From: Cenococcum geophilum 1.58
Taxonomy: Eukaryota > Ascomycota > Dothideomycetes > Gloniales > Gloniaceae
Length of the DNA: 64,000 nucleotides
Reading direction: 5' to 3'
NCBI GenBank assembly: GCA_001692895.1
Contig: KV748221.1
Span: forward strand, 661,056-725,055
Below the pieces are notes generated by a model, which did no database searches, was not told where the DNA came from, and saw only the letters and a program-made list of their open reading frames with translations. The translations under genes and the position numbers were made by a program. Of this stretch, positions 48,780 through 60,209 are shown one piece after another. The stretch's first letter is position 1; each line of letters opens with the position of its first letter.

Positions 48780-49570
48780 TTTAGTAAGCTATATAACCCG
48801 CTATATACTCTATATAAGAAGTATAGCTATAAATATTGCGTTTATAAGAAGGACTTTAGGCCTTATTTTAGGGGTACATACTTAAGATATTATATAGGTA
48901 GTAGGTTATACGGAAAGGTACGTGCTATTAGTATACTATTATTCTGCTAGCTAATACACGTATAGGAAAGTTTACTGGATCTAGAGCCAGTTATACCTTA
49001 GCGTAAAAAACATGCAAAGTTAGCTTTTGCTAATAGTTCAGCTAAAACGCCTACTAAGAAGGTATAATATCCGCGTGTTAATAATACGGATATTACTAAT
49101 ATCCGCATAGCTTCATTCTCGCACCATCTCCGCCCGCGCTACTACGCCTCCCCCTACTAAGACCTTCCCTCCCATTAAGACTCCTACTTGCAGTAGTATA
49201 CGCGGCCGTAGAGGCACCCGCTTTGCCGCTGCTCCTTTAACTCTTTTACTAATTACTAGCACGCTAGGTACTGCCATTACTACTACTACTTCCACTAGCA
49301 CGGAATCTATTAGGGTATATTTAGCAATCGCTATTTCTGCATACGTTAATATAGTTTATAAACGGGTGACTAATATAGTAAAAGATATTTAAGCTATAGA
49401 TCGCCAGTTTAGTAAGTTTAAAGATTCTCTAAGTAAGATAAAGGATAAGCTTGCGTTCCTAAGGCGTGGTATTATTACGCTTATACGTAATACTAGGCTA
49501 CCGGATATTAAATATAGGTAAATATAAGTTAGCTGTTGCTATAGGCTAGCTATTATTACTAATTTATAAT
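48780..49570 (+). pseudogene. Cys-rich/coiled-coil protein gene, module B copy, 3' part
   Basis: Continues the module B gene after the copia element. It reads SKLYNPLYTLYKKYSYKY, CVYKKDFRPYFRG and TYLRYYIGSRLYGKV, where module A has Cys at some of the Tyr positions, so TGY-to-TAY change is likely. Then SAKTPTKKV, a Ser/Thr-rich part and a coiled coil matching module A follow. The C-terminal stop is near 49570. Unknown function. Confidence 0.5.
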
Positions 49571-49662
49571 AATGAAATAGTAGCTTATACCTTTTTGCTA
49601 CTATATATATAGAAATTAAGTCTCTACCTTATATTTAATAGATATACTTAATTAATATTGTA

Positions 49663-49734
49663 ATATCTATATAAGCTAAGATAATAATATCCATATAAGC
49701 TAATATAAAGATATCCGCATAAACTAAGATATAG
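49663..49734 (+). repeat. three 24-bp tandem repeats, module B
   Basis: Units start at 49663, 49687 and 49711 (variants of atatccgtataagctaagat plus aaag), matching the module A trio. Confidence 0.85.
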
Positions 49735-51854
49735 ATATTTATATATCTGCACTATAAAATAGCCTACTGCTATATTATATACTACGCACTAAGAAGATTA
49801 TACGCTAGCTAGAGTTAATATTAATAAAAAGAACTTGATTAATATATTAAGACAGAAACGTACTAAAAGCCTAAGTATTTAAAAGTCCTCTAGTATATTA
49901 TCCGTAGCCTTATTAAATCCGTCCTTATAAGGGTTATATAGTAAACCGCTAATATAAGACATCTATATATTAAAATCAGTAATACTACCCTATAAGAGCC
50001 GCTCTAATCTAAGTTAAAGAATAGTAGGTGCCTTAAACCTAACGTCCTATATACGCTAACGTATAATAAAAGTATATCCGCAATTAAAATAATATATTAC
50101 TATTACTCTTAGCATTTATTAAGTAACTTATACACTAACTATTATATATATTAGTAGAGGTATAGGTATAATATTAGGACAATAAACTATATAAATATAT
50201 TTAGTAGCTTCCCCTAATACCTCTATATTCTTATTAGTATTACTAAAGCTATATATAAGGGGATTAAATAGTAAACCAGCTATAGTTAATAGAAAGGCGT
50301 TAAATATATTTACGCTATCCTTTATAAGTTTCTTATATCCATATTATAAAAGCGAAGGAGCCTTAAAATCCACTAAGTGCCGCGTATATTATATAATTAA
50401 ATCCTTCCTAATCTAATCTGTAAGATAGCGGATATTTAGCGCTAGAGACTTAGTTATATATTCGCTGTTTATATATTTACTAAATATATACTTAAAAATA
50501 TCGCGGAGCGCGCTAGTATAACTTATTATAAGAACACTCTATTTAAACAGCTCATCTATACTAAATATTAAATTCCCACACGTTTAGAGCAACTCCTTAA
50601 GTTAAAAATTTAGTAGTTTATTAAGGCGATCCGTCTTAAAGAAGCTATCTAGCCGCCCTTAAAGGTTAACTAAACTATTAGTAAGAATAGCCCATTAAAG
50701 TACTAAATTATAAGCGCTTATTTTAACTAGTTGCTATAGGATTAGCATATTATATATATAGTTCTTTAATAAGCTTTTAGTAAAGTATAAGCAAAGGTAG
50801 GGGATTATACGCTTTAGTAGTCCGATATCCGCATACTTAATAGCGTATTTTAGAAGCTTATAAGTATTAATAACCTATAAAAACCGGATATAATTAAAGA
50901 ACTCTATATTATAGTTATTAGCGGCAGAGCTTAATATACCTATAGAGGATAACGTTACTGCTAGCTAATATACGTTAGCAGGTAGCTCTAAGCGCTAATT
51001 TACATCACGGCATACATCTCTTAAAAAAGCTGCTATGCGGATATCCTTAATATGCTCTAGAAATTACTGCGGAGATAGGTTTTGTATATATCGCTTAGCC
51101 TTACTATCTGCCTTAATATTACACTTATTGCGGATATAGAGTAGGAATAACATAATAACACAAGCGTTAAAGCTTTAGAGGATTAGCTCTTCCATATAAT
51201 AAAATAGGGCCTTTTCCCTAGGAATATTACGCCGTCCTAAGTAGTTTATATAGGCGTAAAGCGCTAAAAACTGCTACGCGGCTTCCTTACCCCTATAGAA
51301 CGTACGCATAATTATATATAGGAAGTTTAATCGCATATACTATAGCCCTAGAATAGGTAATACCCACTTATAGCTATTATACGCACCTTCCGCCTTAACC
51401 CGCTCCTCTTTATATAATTAGATAAGCTTTACGGTTTTCTAATCTCCGTATACTAGAAAAAGCCAGTTATTAAAAGCAGTTTCGTAATTATACTATAGTT
51501 ATTTTAGGAAGATATTCTCTATTACGCGATAGTTACTATTAATAGAAGCCTTACTATCTAAAATAGGTCCTAGAGTTATATACTCTGTCCTTCTATAAGG
51601 GAGAATATTAATTACTAGTATATACGGATATTTAATATTTATATTAGAGTTAAATATACTATTAACTGTAGTAGAATATGCGTATTAGATGGCGTCCATA
51701 ATAAAACTTATAAATATCCACTTCTAAAGGTTATTAAACTTATTCCTAGCTGCACTAACAACCTTATCTAGCTTAAGTTAACGGGTATTATTTAGTATCA
51801 ACTGCTTAAGGCCCCCTTTAGGCATATAGACTCCGCGTAAAATCTTTCCCGTAG

Positions 51855-51856
51855 TA
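51855..51856. repeat. pogo target-site duplication TA, left
   Basis: TA beside CAGTAAAGCC; the partner is 53895-53896. Confidence 0.8.
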
Positions 51857-53894
51857 CAGTAAAGCCGCGTTTTAACGTTCTCTTGGTACACCGTTCTTCT
51901 ACGGTATAACGGTCAATAGCCATGAACAGTTAATTTTACTATAAGGTTTATAAGGCTTACGTTCAAATTTAATACGCCGTTACGTTCAAAGCTCTCTTAT
52001 ACAAGAACGGTATAGCGCGAGATATTTTGGTGTTAAAAACCCTATTTTTAGAAGCATCAACCCTTACTCTTAAGCCTACAAACCAGCACGGCAGCCATCA
52101 ATATTCATTAATTTAACACCCCTCTTGCCCTATACAATGGCGAAGCGTAAGGACGACCCTAAGCGCCTCCGCCGCCATAGTGTTTTAGAGCATAAAAGGC
52201 AGCAAATCCAGGTATACTACCGCGAGAACCCTAGAAAACCTCAGAGAGACGCTACTCGCTTTTTTACCGATCAATTTCAACGCCCTATTCGACAGTCTAT
52301 TATATTAGACTCTTTAAAGCCTAAATACAAGTACCTTAATTTACTGGTCCTTTAACGCGGTAAGGAGGGCTTTAAGAGGCGTAGAGCTCCTAACAATCCT
52401 AACCTTAAAGAAGCGCTATTTAAATGGCAACAGCGGATGCAGGCCGCTGATATACTCGTTACCGGCGACCTTATTTGGGCTATAGCAATAAAGCTTTGGA
52501 ATATAATGGCGTATTATTAGGGTCAACAATAGCCTAGCTTCTTAAGCGGTTAGGTTAATAACTTTAAGAAAAGGAATTGAATATTAAGACGGAAACTACA
52601 CGGCGAGGCTGGGTCAGCAGATATAGAGGGCGCTAAGGAGCGCATGTAGGAGCTTAGGGTTATAGTAGATGCGTACCCAAATCAAGACGTCTACAATATA
52701 GATAAGGTAGGGCTTTTTTATAAGGCCACGCCGGATATAGGACTTGCAACTATAGGGCAATTAGGCACCAAAAAGCAGAAGGAGCGTATAATAACCGTCC
52801 ACTGTAGCAACGTAGACGGCAGCCATATTATACCCCTATGGATCATTAGAAGAGCAAAGAATCCTTAATATTTTAGCACGCAGCGCAGCAACCTTAGGGG
52901 CCTTAACTTCGCCTAGAGGTTTAACAAGAAGGCCTAAATAACGGCGTTAATATTCCTTAATTATATCAAGTGGTTTAACGGCTTAATAGGCGGCAGGAAG
53001 GTCCTCCTACTTATTAATTCCGCTCCTAGCCATACTGGGGGTATACTTACGATATTAGAGCGCGCCAGCTTGCTTAACACTAGGGTCGAATTCCTGCCTA
53101 AAAACGTTACCTCTCTCTATTAGCCTCTAGATTAGGGTATAATTCAAACCTTTAAAGCCTATTACCGCCGCTACTGGCTATCCTATATGGTAGATCAGGT
53201 GGAACAAGATAGGAACCCCCTTAAGACGATAAACGTACTTAGGGCCGTTTAGTGGGCTATCGCAGCATGGCATAAAATTAGCCCTCAAACCGTAATAAAT
53301 TGCTTCACGCATTTAACGATATTTAGACCCCGCGAGGGCCCCTAGGGTACGCCAAGCGGGTACAGCGAGCCTTAGCTTAAGGCCGATCTAGAGGTGTATT
53401 TACAGCAGCTTAGCCAGGCAGGGTAAATTAGGCAATTAATTCCTATTAGGGACTTCATTAATATAAATAGGGAGAACGCTTTAACAGAGCCTAAGGCCTC
53501 TACATCACAGGAAGCAATTAAGGCCTTAATTATCGCTTTATATAACGCGCCAGATAATAAAGAAAGCGATAAGGAGGTTAAGCTATAAGTTATTAAGCTT
53601 AATAAGGCTTTAGATGCACTAGAGCGCCTCAAGCTCTATAAGGGGCAGCAAGAGGATAGTAATAAGACTCTAATTACAGCTCTTATAAAGGCAGAGAGAG
53701 TAATTTAAGGCCGTTAAGCTGCGCGAGTAAGGCAAATAACTATCACGAGCTTCTTTAAGTAGTTATGGATAGAGAGAAGAGTTAATTTAGCTCCTTACAG
53801 CAATTAATAAGTAAGCTCGCAATATAACGTTTCTATACGGCATAACGTTTAAACCCCCTACTACCGAGCTGAACGGTATAATGAGGTTTTACTG
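51857..53894 (+). mobile_element. pogo/Fot1-type Tc1-mariner DNA transposon
   Basis: 2,038 bp with terminal repeats CAGTAAAGCC (51857-51866) and CAGTAAAACC (53894-53885, reverse), flanked by TA on both sides. It encodes one transposase on plus. Removing it with one TA restores the frame of the DUF6589-like gene. It is less mutated than its surroundings. Confidence 0.9.
52137..53809 (+). pseudogene. pogo-type DDE transposase
   Basis: ATG at 52137 reads MAKRKDDPKRLRRHSVLEHK, with an N-terminal DNA-binding helix-turn-helix region and a CENP-B/Tc5-like second segment (KWQQRMQAADILVTGDLIW). The catalytic domain is in the same frame throughout. YNIDKVGLFYKATPD has the first Asp at 52701. LLLINSAPSHTGG at 53016 has Asn where the second Asp is expected. 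LPKNVTSLY.PLD.GIIQTFKAYYR has the third Asp at 53130. So the triad reads D-N-D, the change being a G-to-A. Stops (TAG/TAA for Q or W) occur from 52355 on. It is an inactive copy with no indels in the checked span. Confidence 0.88.
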
Positions 53895-53896
53895 TA
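53895..53896. repeat. pogo target-site duplication TA, right
   Basis: TA beside ggttttactg. Confidence 0.8.
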
Positions 53897-54135
53897 TACA
53901 AATTAAACTTACTAATCTCGCCAATAACCTAATATTAAGTCTTTTAGTAATAGTTAAAGTTATTATAGATAATATAGACATTATTATAAATAGATAAAGA
54001 CTTAATTAGTTTCTTAAGGGTTATTAGTATTAGAAGGGCTATTAGAATTAATAAAACCTTCCTTAAAACATTTAGCTAGCCTAAGCTTTTTAGCGTTAAG
54101 AGTTTTATAACTATTAATTAGACTAAGGCTATATA

Positions 54136-54140
54136 GGAAA
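54136..54140. repeat. G5 target-site duplication, left copy
   Basis: GGAAA, identical to 60205-60209. Confidence 0.92.
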
Positions 54141-54367
54141 TATTAGCGACTCAGTTAATTAAGACATAAGTACGGCAAAATGGTCGCGCAAGCCTGTATA
54201 ATTGGATTGTCTATAAACAAGAATCTAAAGCTAAAGAAAGGAAAGGAGAAGAAGGGGAGCGCCGCTTAAAGCTATATACGATCTTCGCGTCACATAACCG
54301 CAATATACGGCAATCTATAGCAACTTACCGGTGCGTAGTTCTACTAAGTTCTGCTAGTGCTATAATA
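54141..54367 (-). repeat. G5 3' LTR
   Basis: 227 bp; begins on minus TATTATAGCACTAGC (TG to TA) and ends CTAATA. A polypurine tract complement (54370-54381, cccccccctcta) lies to its right. Confidence 0.92.
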
Positions 54368-54444
54368 TTACCCCCCCCTCTAAAAAAGCCTGCCCTTAGG
54401 CTTTGCCGCTAAAAGTCTTAGCAAGAGAATCTAACTAATTAGAC

Positions 54445-54467
54445 AACTTTAACCGCCGGTTAAAGTT
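54445..54467. repeat. 23-bp palindrome, copy 3
   Basis: AACTTTAACC-GCC-GGTTAAAGTT, perfect arms, with the same flank orientation as copy 1. Confidence 0.75.
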
Positions 54468-54499
54468 CCTAGATATCTTAACACCTTATATAACTAAGA

Positions 54500-57400
54500 A
54501 ATTTCTAGGGCGTTTTTGTCCTTATATTCTTCTAGTAGCTTATTATCTTTATTATACTAGTACTTTATCTACTTATCTAGGTACTTTAGCGGTTTAGGTT
54601 TATTAGGGTAACGGCTATAAAACTTCTAAAGCTTATAGGGGCTACCTATAAAGTTCTATATAGGGTACTAAGTGGGGTCTAGGTTATATCCTTTCTAACT
54701 AACACGATACTTTAATGTTCCCTTTATAAGTTTATAGGCCAGTATTTCTTTAATTTCCTATTTATTATTGTCGTTAACTTAAATTAGTAGGGGAGGTTTA
54801 TTCTTTTATCTAGGTAGTAGGTTATTTATAGCTTTCTATAGCTTATCCAGTAAGAAGATAGGATAGACTTTAATTAAGTCTAGGAGTTTAACCTTATACA
54901 AGTTGCCTACTTTATTAAGAATCTTATATAGTCCTGCTATTTTATAGTCTAGCTTATGGCTAGGCCGTTCTGTCTTCTAGTTCTTTATTATAACCTAGAC
55001 TATATCGCCTATAGTAAAGTTAGGCTCGCGCCTATACTTATTTACCTGCTATTTTATTAATTTTTAGGCCTTTTCTAGGTTTATATAGGCTACTTTTTAG
55101 GCTTCTTTTAAGCGCTTAGCGTACTGCTAGGCTTCCTTATAAGATAGTTTTTTGTGTATAGTTTAGGGCCCTTCTAGTCTTTCCCAGTTAAAGCTTATAT
55201 AGGGTAGGTAACCCATTTCTAGTTAAATAGGGGCAAATCCAGTAGAGTTATGGGGTAAGGTCGCTTGGGCGTAGTTTATTAAGGGCAATAGTTCGGCCTA
55301 GTTATCTTAAAAGTAGTTAACGAAAGGCCGGAGTCTTTAGTCTAAGTATTAATTTATAATCTCCGTTTAACCGTCTATCTGGGGGTAATATACCGTAAAA
55401 AGCTTTAGCTTAATGCCTAGGATTTAGGTAAACTTATTCTAAAAGGCTGATATAAACTACGGTCTGTGGTTAGATATAATAGTATCTAGTAGTCCGTAAA
55501 TTTGGTAGATGTAGTAAATATATAGTTAGGCTGCCTCTTTAGTATTAATATTTTTATAATAGGGAATTAAGAACGGGCGCTTGCTAAAGCGGTTAACTAG
55601 GATTATAACTATATTATATTTGTTATAGTCTAGAGGTAGCTTATAAAAGTCTATAGAGATATATTACTAGGGGCAGTCGGGTATTAGGAGGGGTTTTAAT
55701 AGTCCTAGGGTTTTATCTCGTGGGATTGTAGACCTATAGCAGTCGTTATAGTTCCGTATATAGCGGTCGATATCTATAACCATTCTAGGCTAGTAGTAGC
55801 GGTCGCCAATAATCCTACGGGTCTTATTCTTTCTAGGGTGGGCTGTAGAGACCTAGGTATATGCTTTAGTAATAAGCTAAGTCTATAAGTTCTATTTCTT
55901 TATTACTACTAGCCGTTCCTAATACTTAAGTAATCCATTTTTGAGGGACTATGGGCTAGTAACGTTCTTTGCCTTTTTACGGTACTCCTGTAGAGAAGGG
56001 GCCGTATAGTTTATTTATAGTAATTTATTGATTAAGTTAAGTCCTAAAGGGTTAATAGGATATATCTTGGCGCCTAAGGGGTCTGTACTTAGTTCTGCCT
56101 ATATTTAGGGGTTAAGGTGCTCTAGTTGTAGTAGCGTCTAGGTCTATAATAAGATCTTTACAGCTATATAGTTACCTAGGTCTTATTTACGCCTAGTAAG
56201 AGTATCCGCATAGTTTATAGCGCCTAGTCTATATATAATTAAGAAGTTAAACTAAGATAGGATGTCCGCCTAGCGTGCCTACCGGGCCGTAAGGGCCTTA
56301 GTTATTATGAAGTATTTTAGGGCCTTATAATCTAATACTACTTTAATAGGTTTAGGGGTCCCCTCTAGCTATATACGCCAGTGCTAAAAGTTAGAGATAA
56401 TAGCCAGCATTTCTTTATTATAGATGTGGTAGTTTAGTTTAGCATCTATTATAGTCTTTAAATAGTATATAATAGGGTGCTATTCTCCATCTAGTTGCTT
56501 CTGGGAAAAAATATTGGCTATTATGCCGTTTAAGGCATTAGTTTCTAGCATTAAGGGCCGTTCTAGGTTAAAGTAGGTAAGTAGGGGGGCTGACACTAGC
56601 CGTTTTTTAAGCTTATTAAAGGCCTATATATATATAGCGTTAAAGTAAAAGGGCTAGTCTTTCTTAGTAAGGCGGTTAAGAGGCTAGGCGATTCTGCTGT
56701 AGTTCTTAATAAAGCGTTAGTAGAAGTTATAGAAACTTAAAAATAATTATACCCCCTTTATAGTCCGAGGGGGCGTCCACTAGTTAATTATGGTCGTTTT
56801 TTCTAAGTCGGCCTTAATTCTGTCTATGCTAATAATAAAACCTAGGTACTTTATACGCTTAATACTAAATTCTAACTTCTTAATATTAGCCTAGAGGCTA
56901 GCTTCGCGGAGCCGTTATAAGACTTTATAAACGTGCTCCTTATATTCTAGTTTATTCTCTAAATAGATTATAATATTATCTAGATAGGCCGTATAGAAGT
57001 TATTAAGGTAGTTAAAGAGTATATTATTTATATACCGCTAGTATATAGCTAGTCCGTTAGTTAGTCTAAAAGAAAGTACCTTATATTTATACGTCCTATA
57101 ATGGGTTTAAAATATAATAAAATCCTTAAACCCAGGGTTTATCCTAATTTAGTAAAAGGCCTAGTGGATATTAAGCTTTATAAAAACCTTAGCTCTACTT
57201 ATTTGGGTAAGAGTCTTATTAAGTAAGGGTAGCGGGTAGCGGTCCTTGCGGGTTATATTATTTAGCTTATAGTAGTCGATGCAGAAGCGTAGTCCTCTAT
57301 TTAGCTTTTTAATAAAGAGAATAAGTAAGTTAAAAGGGGCTTAGCTAGGCTCAATAAAGCCCTTATTTAGGTTGTTAATAAAGTACTGCTTTATAGCCTA

Positions 57401-58600
57401 TAATTCGGCAATAGACTATAGGTAGAGAGGGCTAAAGCTAAGGGTGCTTCCCTTATCTTACTTAATCTTAATCTTATAGTTATATAGTTAGTAGGGTGGA
57501 AGTATATTAGACGCTGCCTTAAAGAATACATTCTTAAATTTCCGGTGTTAATTAGGCAGTTTTTACTCCACTAGTTTTTTATCCGTAAGCCCGCTTTCCT
57601 ATCTACTAAGCTTACTTTCCTTTTCCTTAATTATTTGGTTAATTTTATATAGGCTAGTTATAAAGGTAACGGTATTAGGCTAAACCAGGTTCTGGTAGAA
57701 TCCTATAGCGCTAATATAGTAGATATTAACTAGTGGGAGGTCCGTAGGTTTCTTTAGCGTCTATTAGGCTGTGGTTTGCGGTATAGGGTTTATAGTCTTC
57801 CTTAGCTTACATTCTATTTTCTGTAAGTTGTCCTTCCTATCTATTAGTTTAGTATAGCGTCTAATATCCCTAGCTTTCCTTTATAGCTTTATAGGGTTCT
57901 CTATAGGGAACTTAGCTAGGTCACTATTAACTTCCTAGGTCTTTAGTGCGGGTGGCGTAATATAGGTAGTTTAGGGGCAGCGTAGTATACAGATCTGTTA
58001 TAGGTTAAGCTATATATCCTTCTTAAAGGCCTAGTCTCTGCATATAGTATTGGCCTAGTAAATAGTATTAATCTAGGGCCGTATAAGGTTTTCTATTATA
58101 ATACTAATTTCTTTTATAAAGAAAGGGGTTAGGGGTAGAGTTTTGGGCTAGATAAGCCGTTTACTCCATACTTTAAGCTATAAGCCTAAATAGGCTAGCT
58201 ATTTTCTTCTTAAGATTATATTATAGCTTCCTAAGTCCGTAATAAGAAAGGGGATGTTATACTACCTTCGTCCGTTAACGCGGAGGTAAATTCGCAAGAT
58301 AGTTATAATAGGTGGCCCTATCCGTCCGTTATAACCACAAATAGGGATTAGTTTAGGTAGTTCTTTAAGGGGTATATTTAAAAAGTCAGCTAGTTTTACA
58401 GCGCACTTTATATTAATTAAGGTAAAGGCATTTACTTCTAAGTTAGCTAAAGTAGAGGTTAAAACTTAATATTTATTATAAAATAAAGTATAAGGGATAG
58501 TATAGCTTTTTCTACTAACTAGCCGACCTAGATTAATATATAATATATTAATCCCTTTTAACCTTAGAGAGGAGTCTTCCTCTAGGGTTCCTCTTTTTCT
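54500..58600 (-). pseudogene. G5 pol remnant
   Basis: On minus through stops: protease region near 58000-58500; RT near 56900-57340 (FCIDYYKLNNITRKDRYPLP, KVFIKLNIHQAFY.IRINP, and YLDNIIIYL for YLDD); RNase H near 56300-56800; integrase near 55300-55900. The second catalytic Asp of RT reads Asn. Colinear with G4. Limits of each domain are approximate. Confidence 0.78.
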
Positions 58601-59769
58601 AGCTTTATACTATCCTCCTAAATTAATAGGACCTCGTTTGTCCTTATCTTTATTAGGCAGTTCCTTATAGGGTAGCCTATTTAACCGTATAAAAAGTAAG
58701 CTTTTTAATTGTTAAGGGCCTATATACGGGGGTTACTATATATAGGCTAGGTGTATACCAGGCCCATAGTAGGGGTAGCTACGCGGCTAGCTACTAGGTT
58801 AGCTATAGGAGTTGCCGATTATGCTAGGGCACTATAGGCCGTACTTATAGTACTTGCGGCCTAGTTTATAAGGTTTCTAGTTTTTAGCTAGTTAGCGTAT
58901 GCCTTAATTTGACGGAGGCCTTAGTTAATAGCTAGGCAATAATCTATAAGTTCCTTTAACGTCTATGTCGTAGTATAAGCTGGTAATACGGCCCGCTATA
59001 GGTCTAGGGTAAGCTTATTAAAGAGGTCTAGTAGTAGGTCTTCCTAGGGGATTTAGGCCTATCTAACTAGGTATAGAAAGCGGGTTTAGAAGGCCGAAAA
59101 GGTCTCCGTTATTTTCATATTTAGGCTTTTATAGCTAAGGTAGATGTTCTATACTTTAAAAGGATCCTTATAAATAGAAGATAAGTGTTTAATTATTTCT
59201 TCTTTAGAGATAAAGGGGTCTGTTAAGTCTTTAGTGTATTATAAGCGTAAATGCGTCTGGGCGTCTTCGCTAGTACGGCTAAAGATATAGGCAATTCTGG
59301 CTTGGGCGTTAGGGAAGTAGTCTATATTAACTTTAAGCTTATCCCGTAATTGGAGCTTCTAATTATTAAATATAGGGTCGGTTCCGTTTATAAGTAGTAG
59401 GGGGTCCGTAACCTTTACTAACTGCTTCGGTGCTATATAGGCCTTAGTAGATCTACTAAGGCGCTAGGATAGGGCCTGAAGGACTATAGTAAGTCTTTAA
59501 TTATTTAATAATGACTTATTATTAGATATAGGGGTATTTTTAGCTTTAAGCAGCTCTTGTAATTATTTAATTTCGGTATTAGTAGCCGTAAGCTCCGCCT
59601 AGGGGGTTAAAACGTTAATTATTTCTTTATCTAAAGTATTTAAGGGTCCTACAGCTGCTTTACCTACTACTGTGGTTTATGGCATGGGTCCTACAGCTGC
59701 TTTACCTACTACTGTGGTTTATGGCATGGGTCCTACAGCTGCTTTACCTACTACTGTGGTTTATGGCAT
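58600..59769 (-). pseudogene. G5 gag remnant with N-terminal 14-codon repeats
   Basis: Begins at a minus ATG (59769). Its first 42 codons are three identical copies of MP, stop, TTVVGKAAVGP. It later matches the inverted gag of G4. Near 58660-58715 a zinc knuckle reads YFLYG.IGYPIRNC, consistent with C-x2-C-x4-H-x4-C after several Cys/His-to-Tyr changes. Dead by stops. Confidence 0.7.
59644..59769 (-). repeat. 42-bp perfect tandem repeat, three copies
   Basis: gggtcctacagctgctttac... repeated exactly three times, 14 codons each, at the gag N-terminus. Each copy carries the same stop codon. Confidence 0.95.
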
Positions 59770-59977
59770 GGTAGTAGGGGTGTTAGGTAATTCTAGGTAA
59801 TTTCTTTAGGGGTTTTAGTCTATGTGTATTTTATAGGTCCTTTCTTTAGGGTTCTATTCTTTTCTTTTAGGTCCTGTCCTTATAGTCCTAGTAATGTCCT
59901 TAGGGTCCTATTCTGTGTTCTTATAAATATATTTAAGTTCCTTCTTAGGAAGAAAGAGTAGAGTAAGCTTTAGATAA

Positions 59978-60204
59978 TGTTAGTGACTTAGTTAATTGAG
60001 ATATAAGTACGGCAAAATGGTTGCGCAAGCCTATATGATTGGATTGTCTATAAATAAGAATCTAAAGCTAAAGAAAGGAAAGGAGAAGAAGGGGAGCGCC
60101 GCTTGAAGCTATATATAATCTTCGCGTTACGTGACCGCAATATGCGGCAATCTGTGGCAACTTACTGGTGCGTAGTTCTGCTAAGTTCTGCTAGTGCCGT
60201 AATA
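59978..60204 (-). repeat. G5 5' LTR
   Basis: 227 bp, partner of 54141-54367, running TATTACGGCACTAGC...CACTAACA on minus. Confidence 0.93.
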
Positions 60205-60209
60205 GGAAA
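60205..60209. repeat. G5 target-site duplication, right copy
   Basis: GGAAA. Confidence 0.92.

Larger units (their letters stand above)
41919..49760 (+). repeat. tandem module B, split by a copia element
   Basis: Colinear with module A over 41919-42909 and, after the copia insertion, 48780-49760. Dropping 42910-48779 (element plus one duplication copy) restores the alignment ggtagctYtagta across the junction. Confidence 0.85.
54141..60204 (-). mobile_element. G5: Ty3/gypsy element inside the DUF6589-like gene
   Basis: Two 227-bp LTRs (54141-54367 and 59978-60204), a perfect GGAAA duplication, and a minus-strand gag-pol between. Length 6,064 bp. It is the same family as G4. Excision restores the host reading frame at 60205/54135. 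Confidence 0.95.

Noticed and set aside
41340-49301. Minus ORFs at 41340-41645, 42285-42578 and 49113-49301
   Set aside because: Antisense to the Cys-rich/coiled-coil gene copies; open because RIP-made stops fall on the other strand.
53372-53632. 86-codon minus ORF
   Set aside because: Antisense to the C-terminal part of the pogo transposase.
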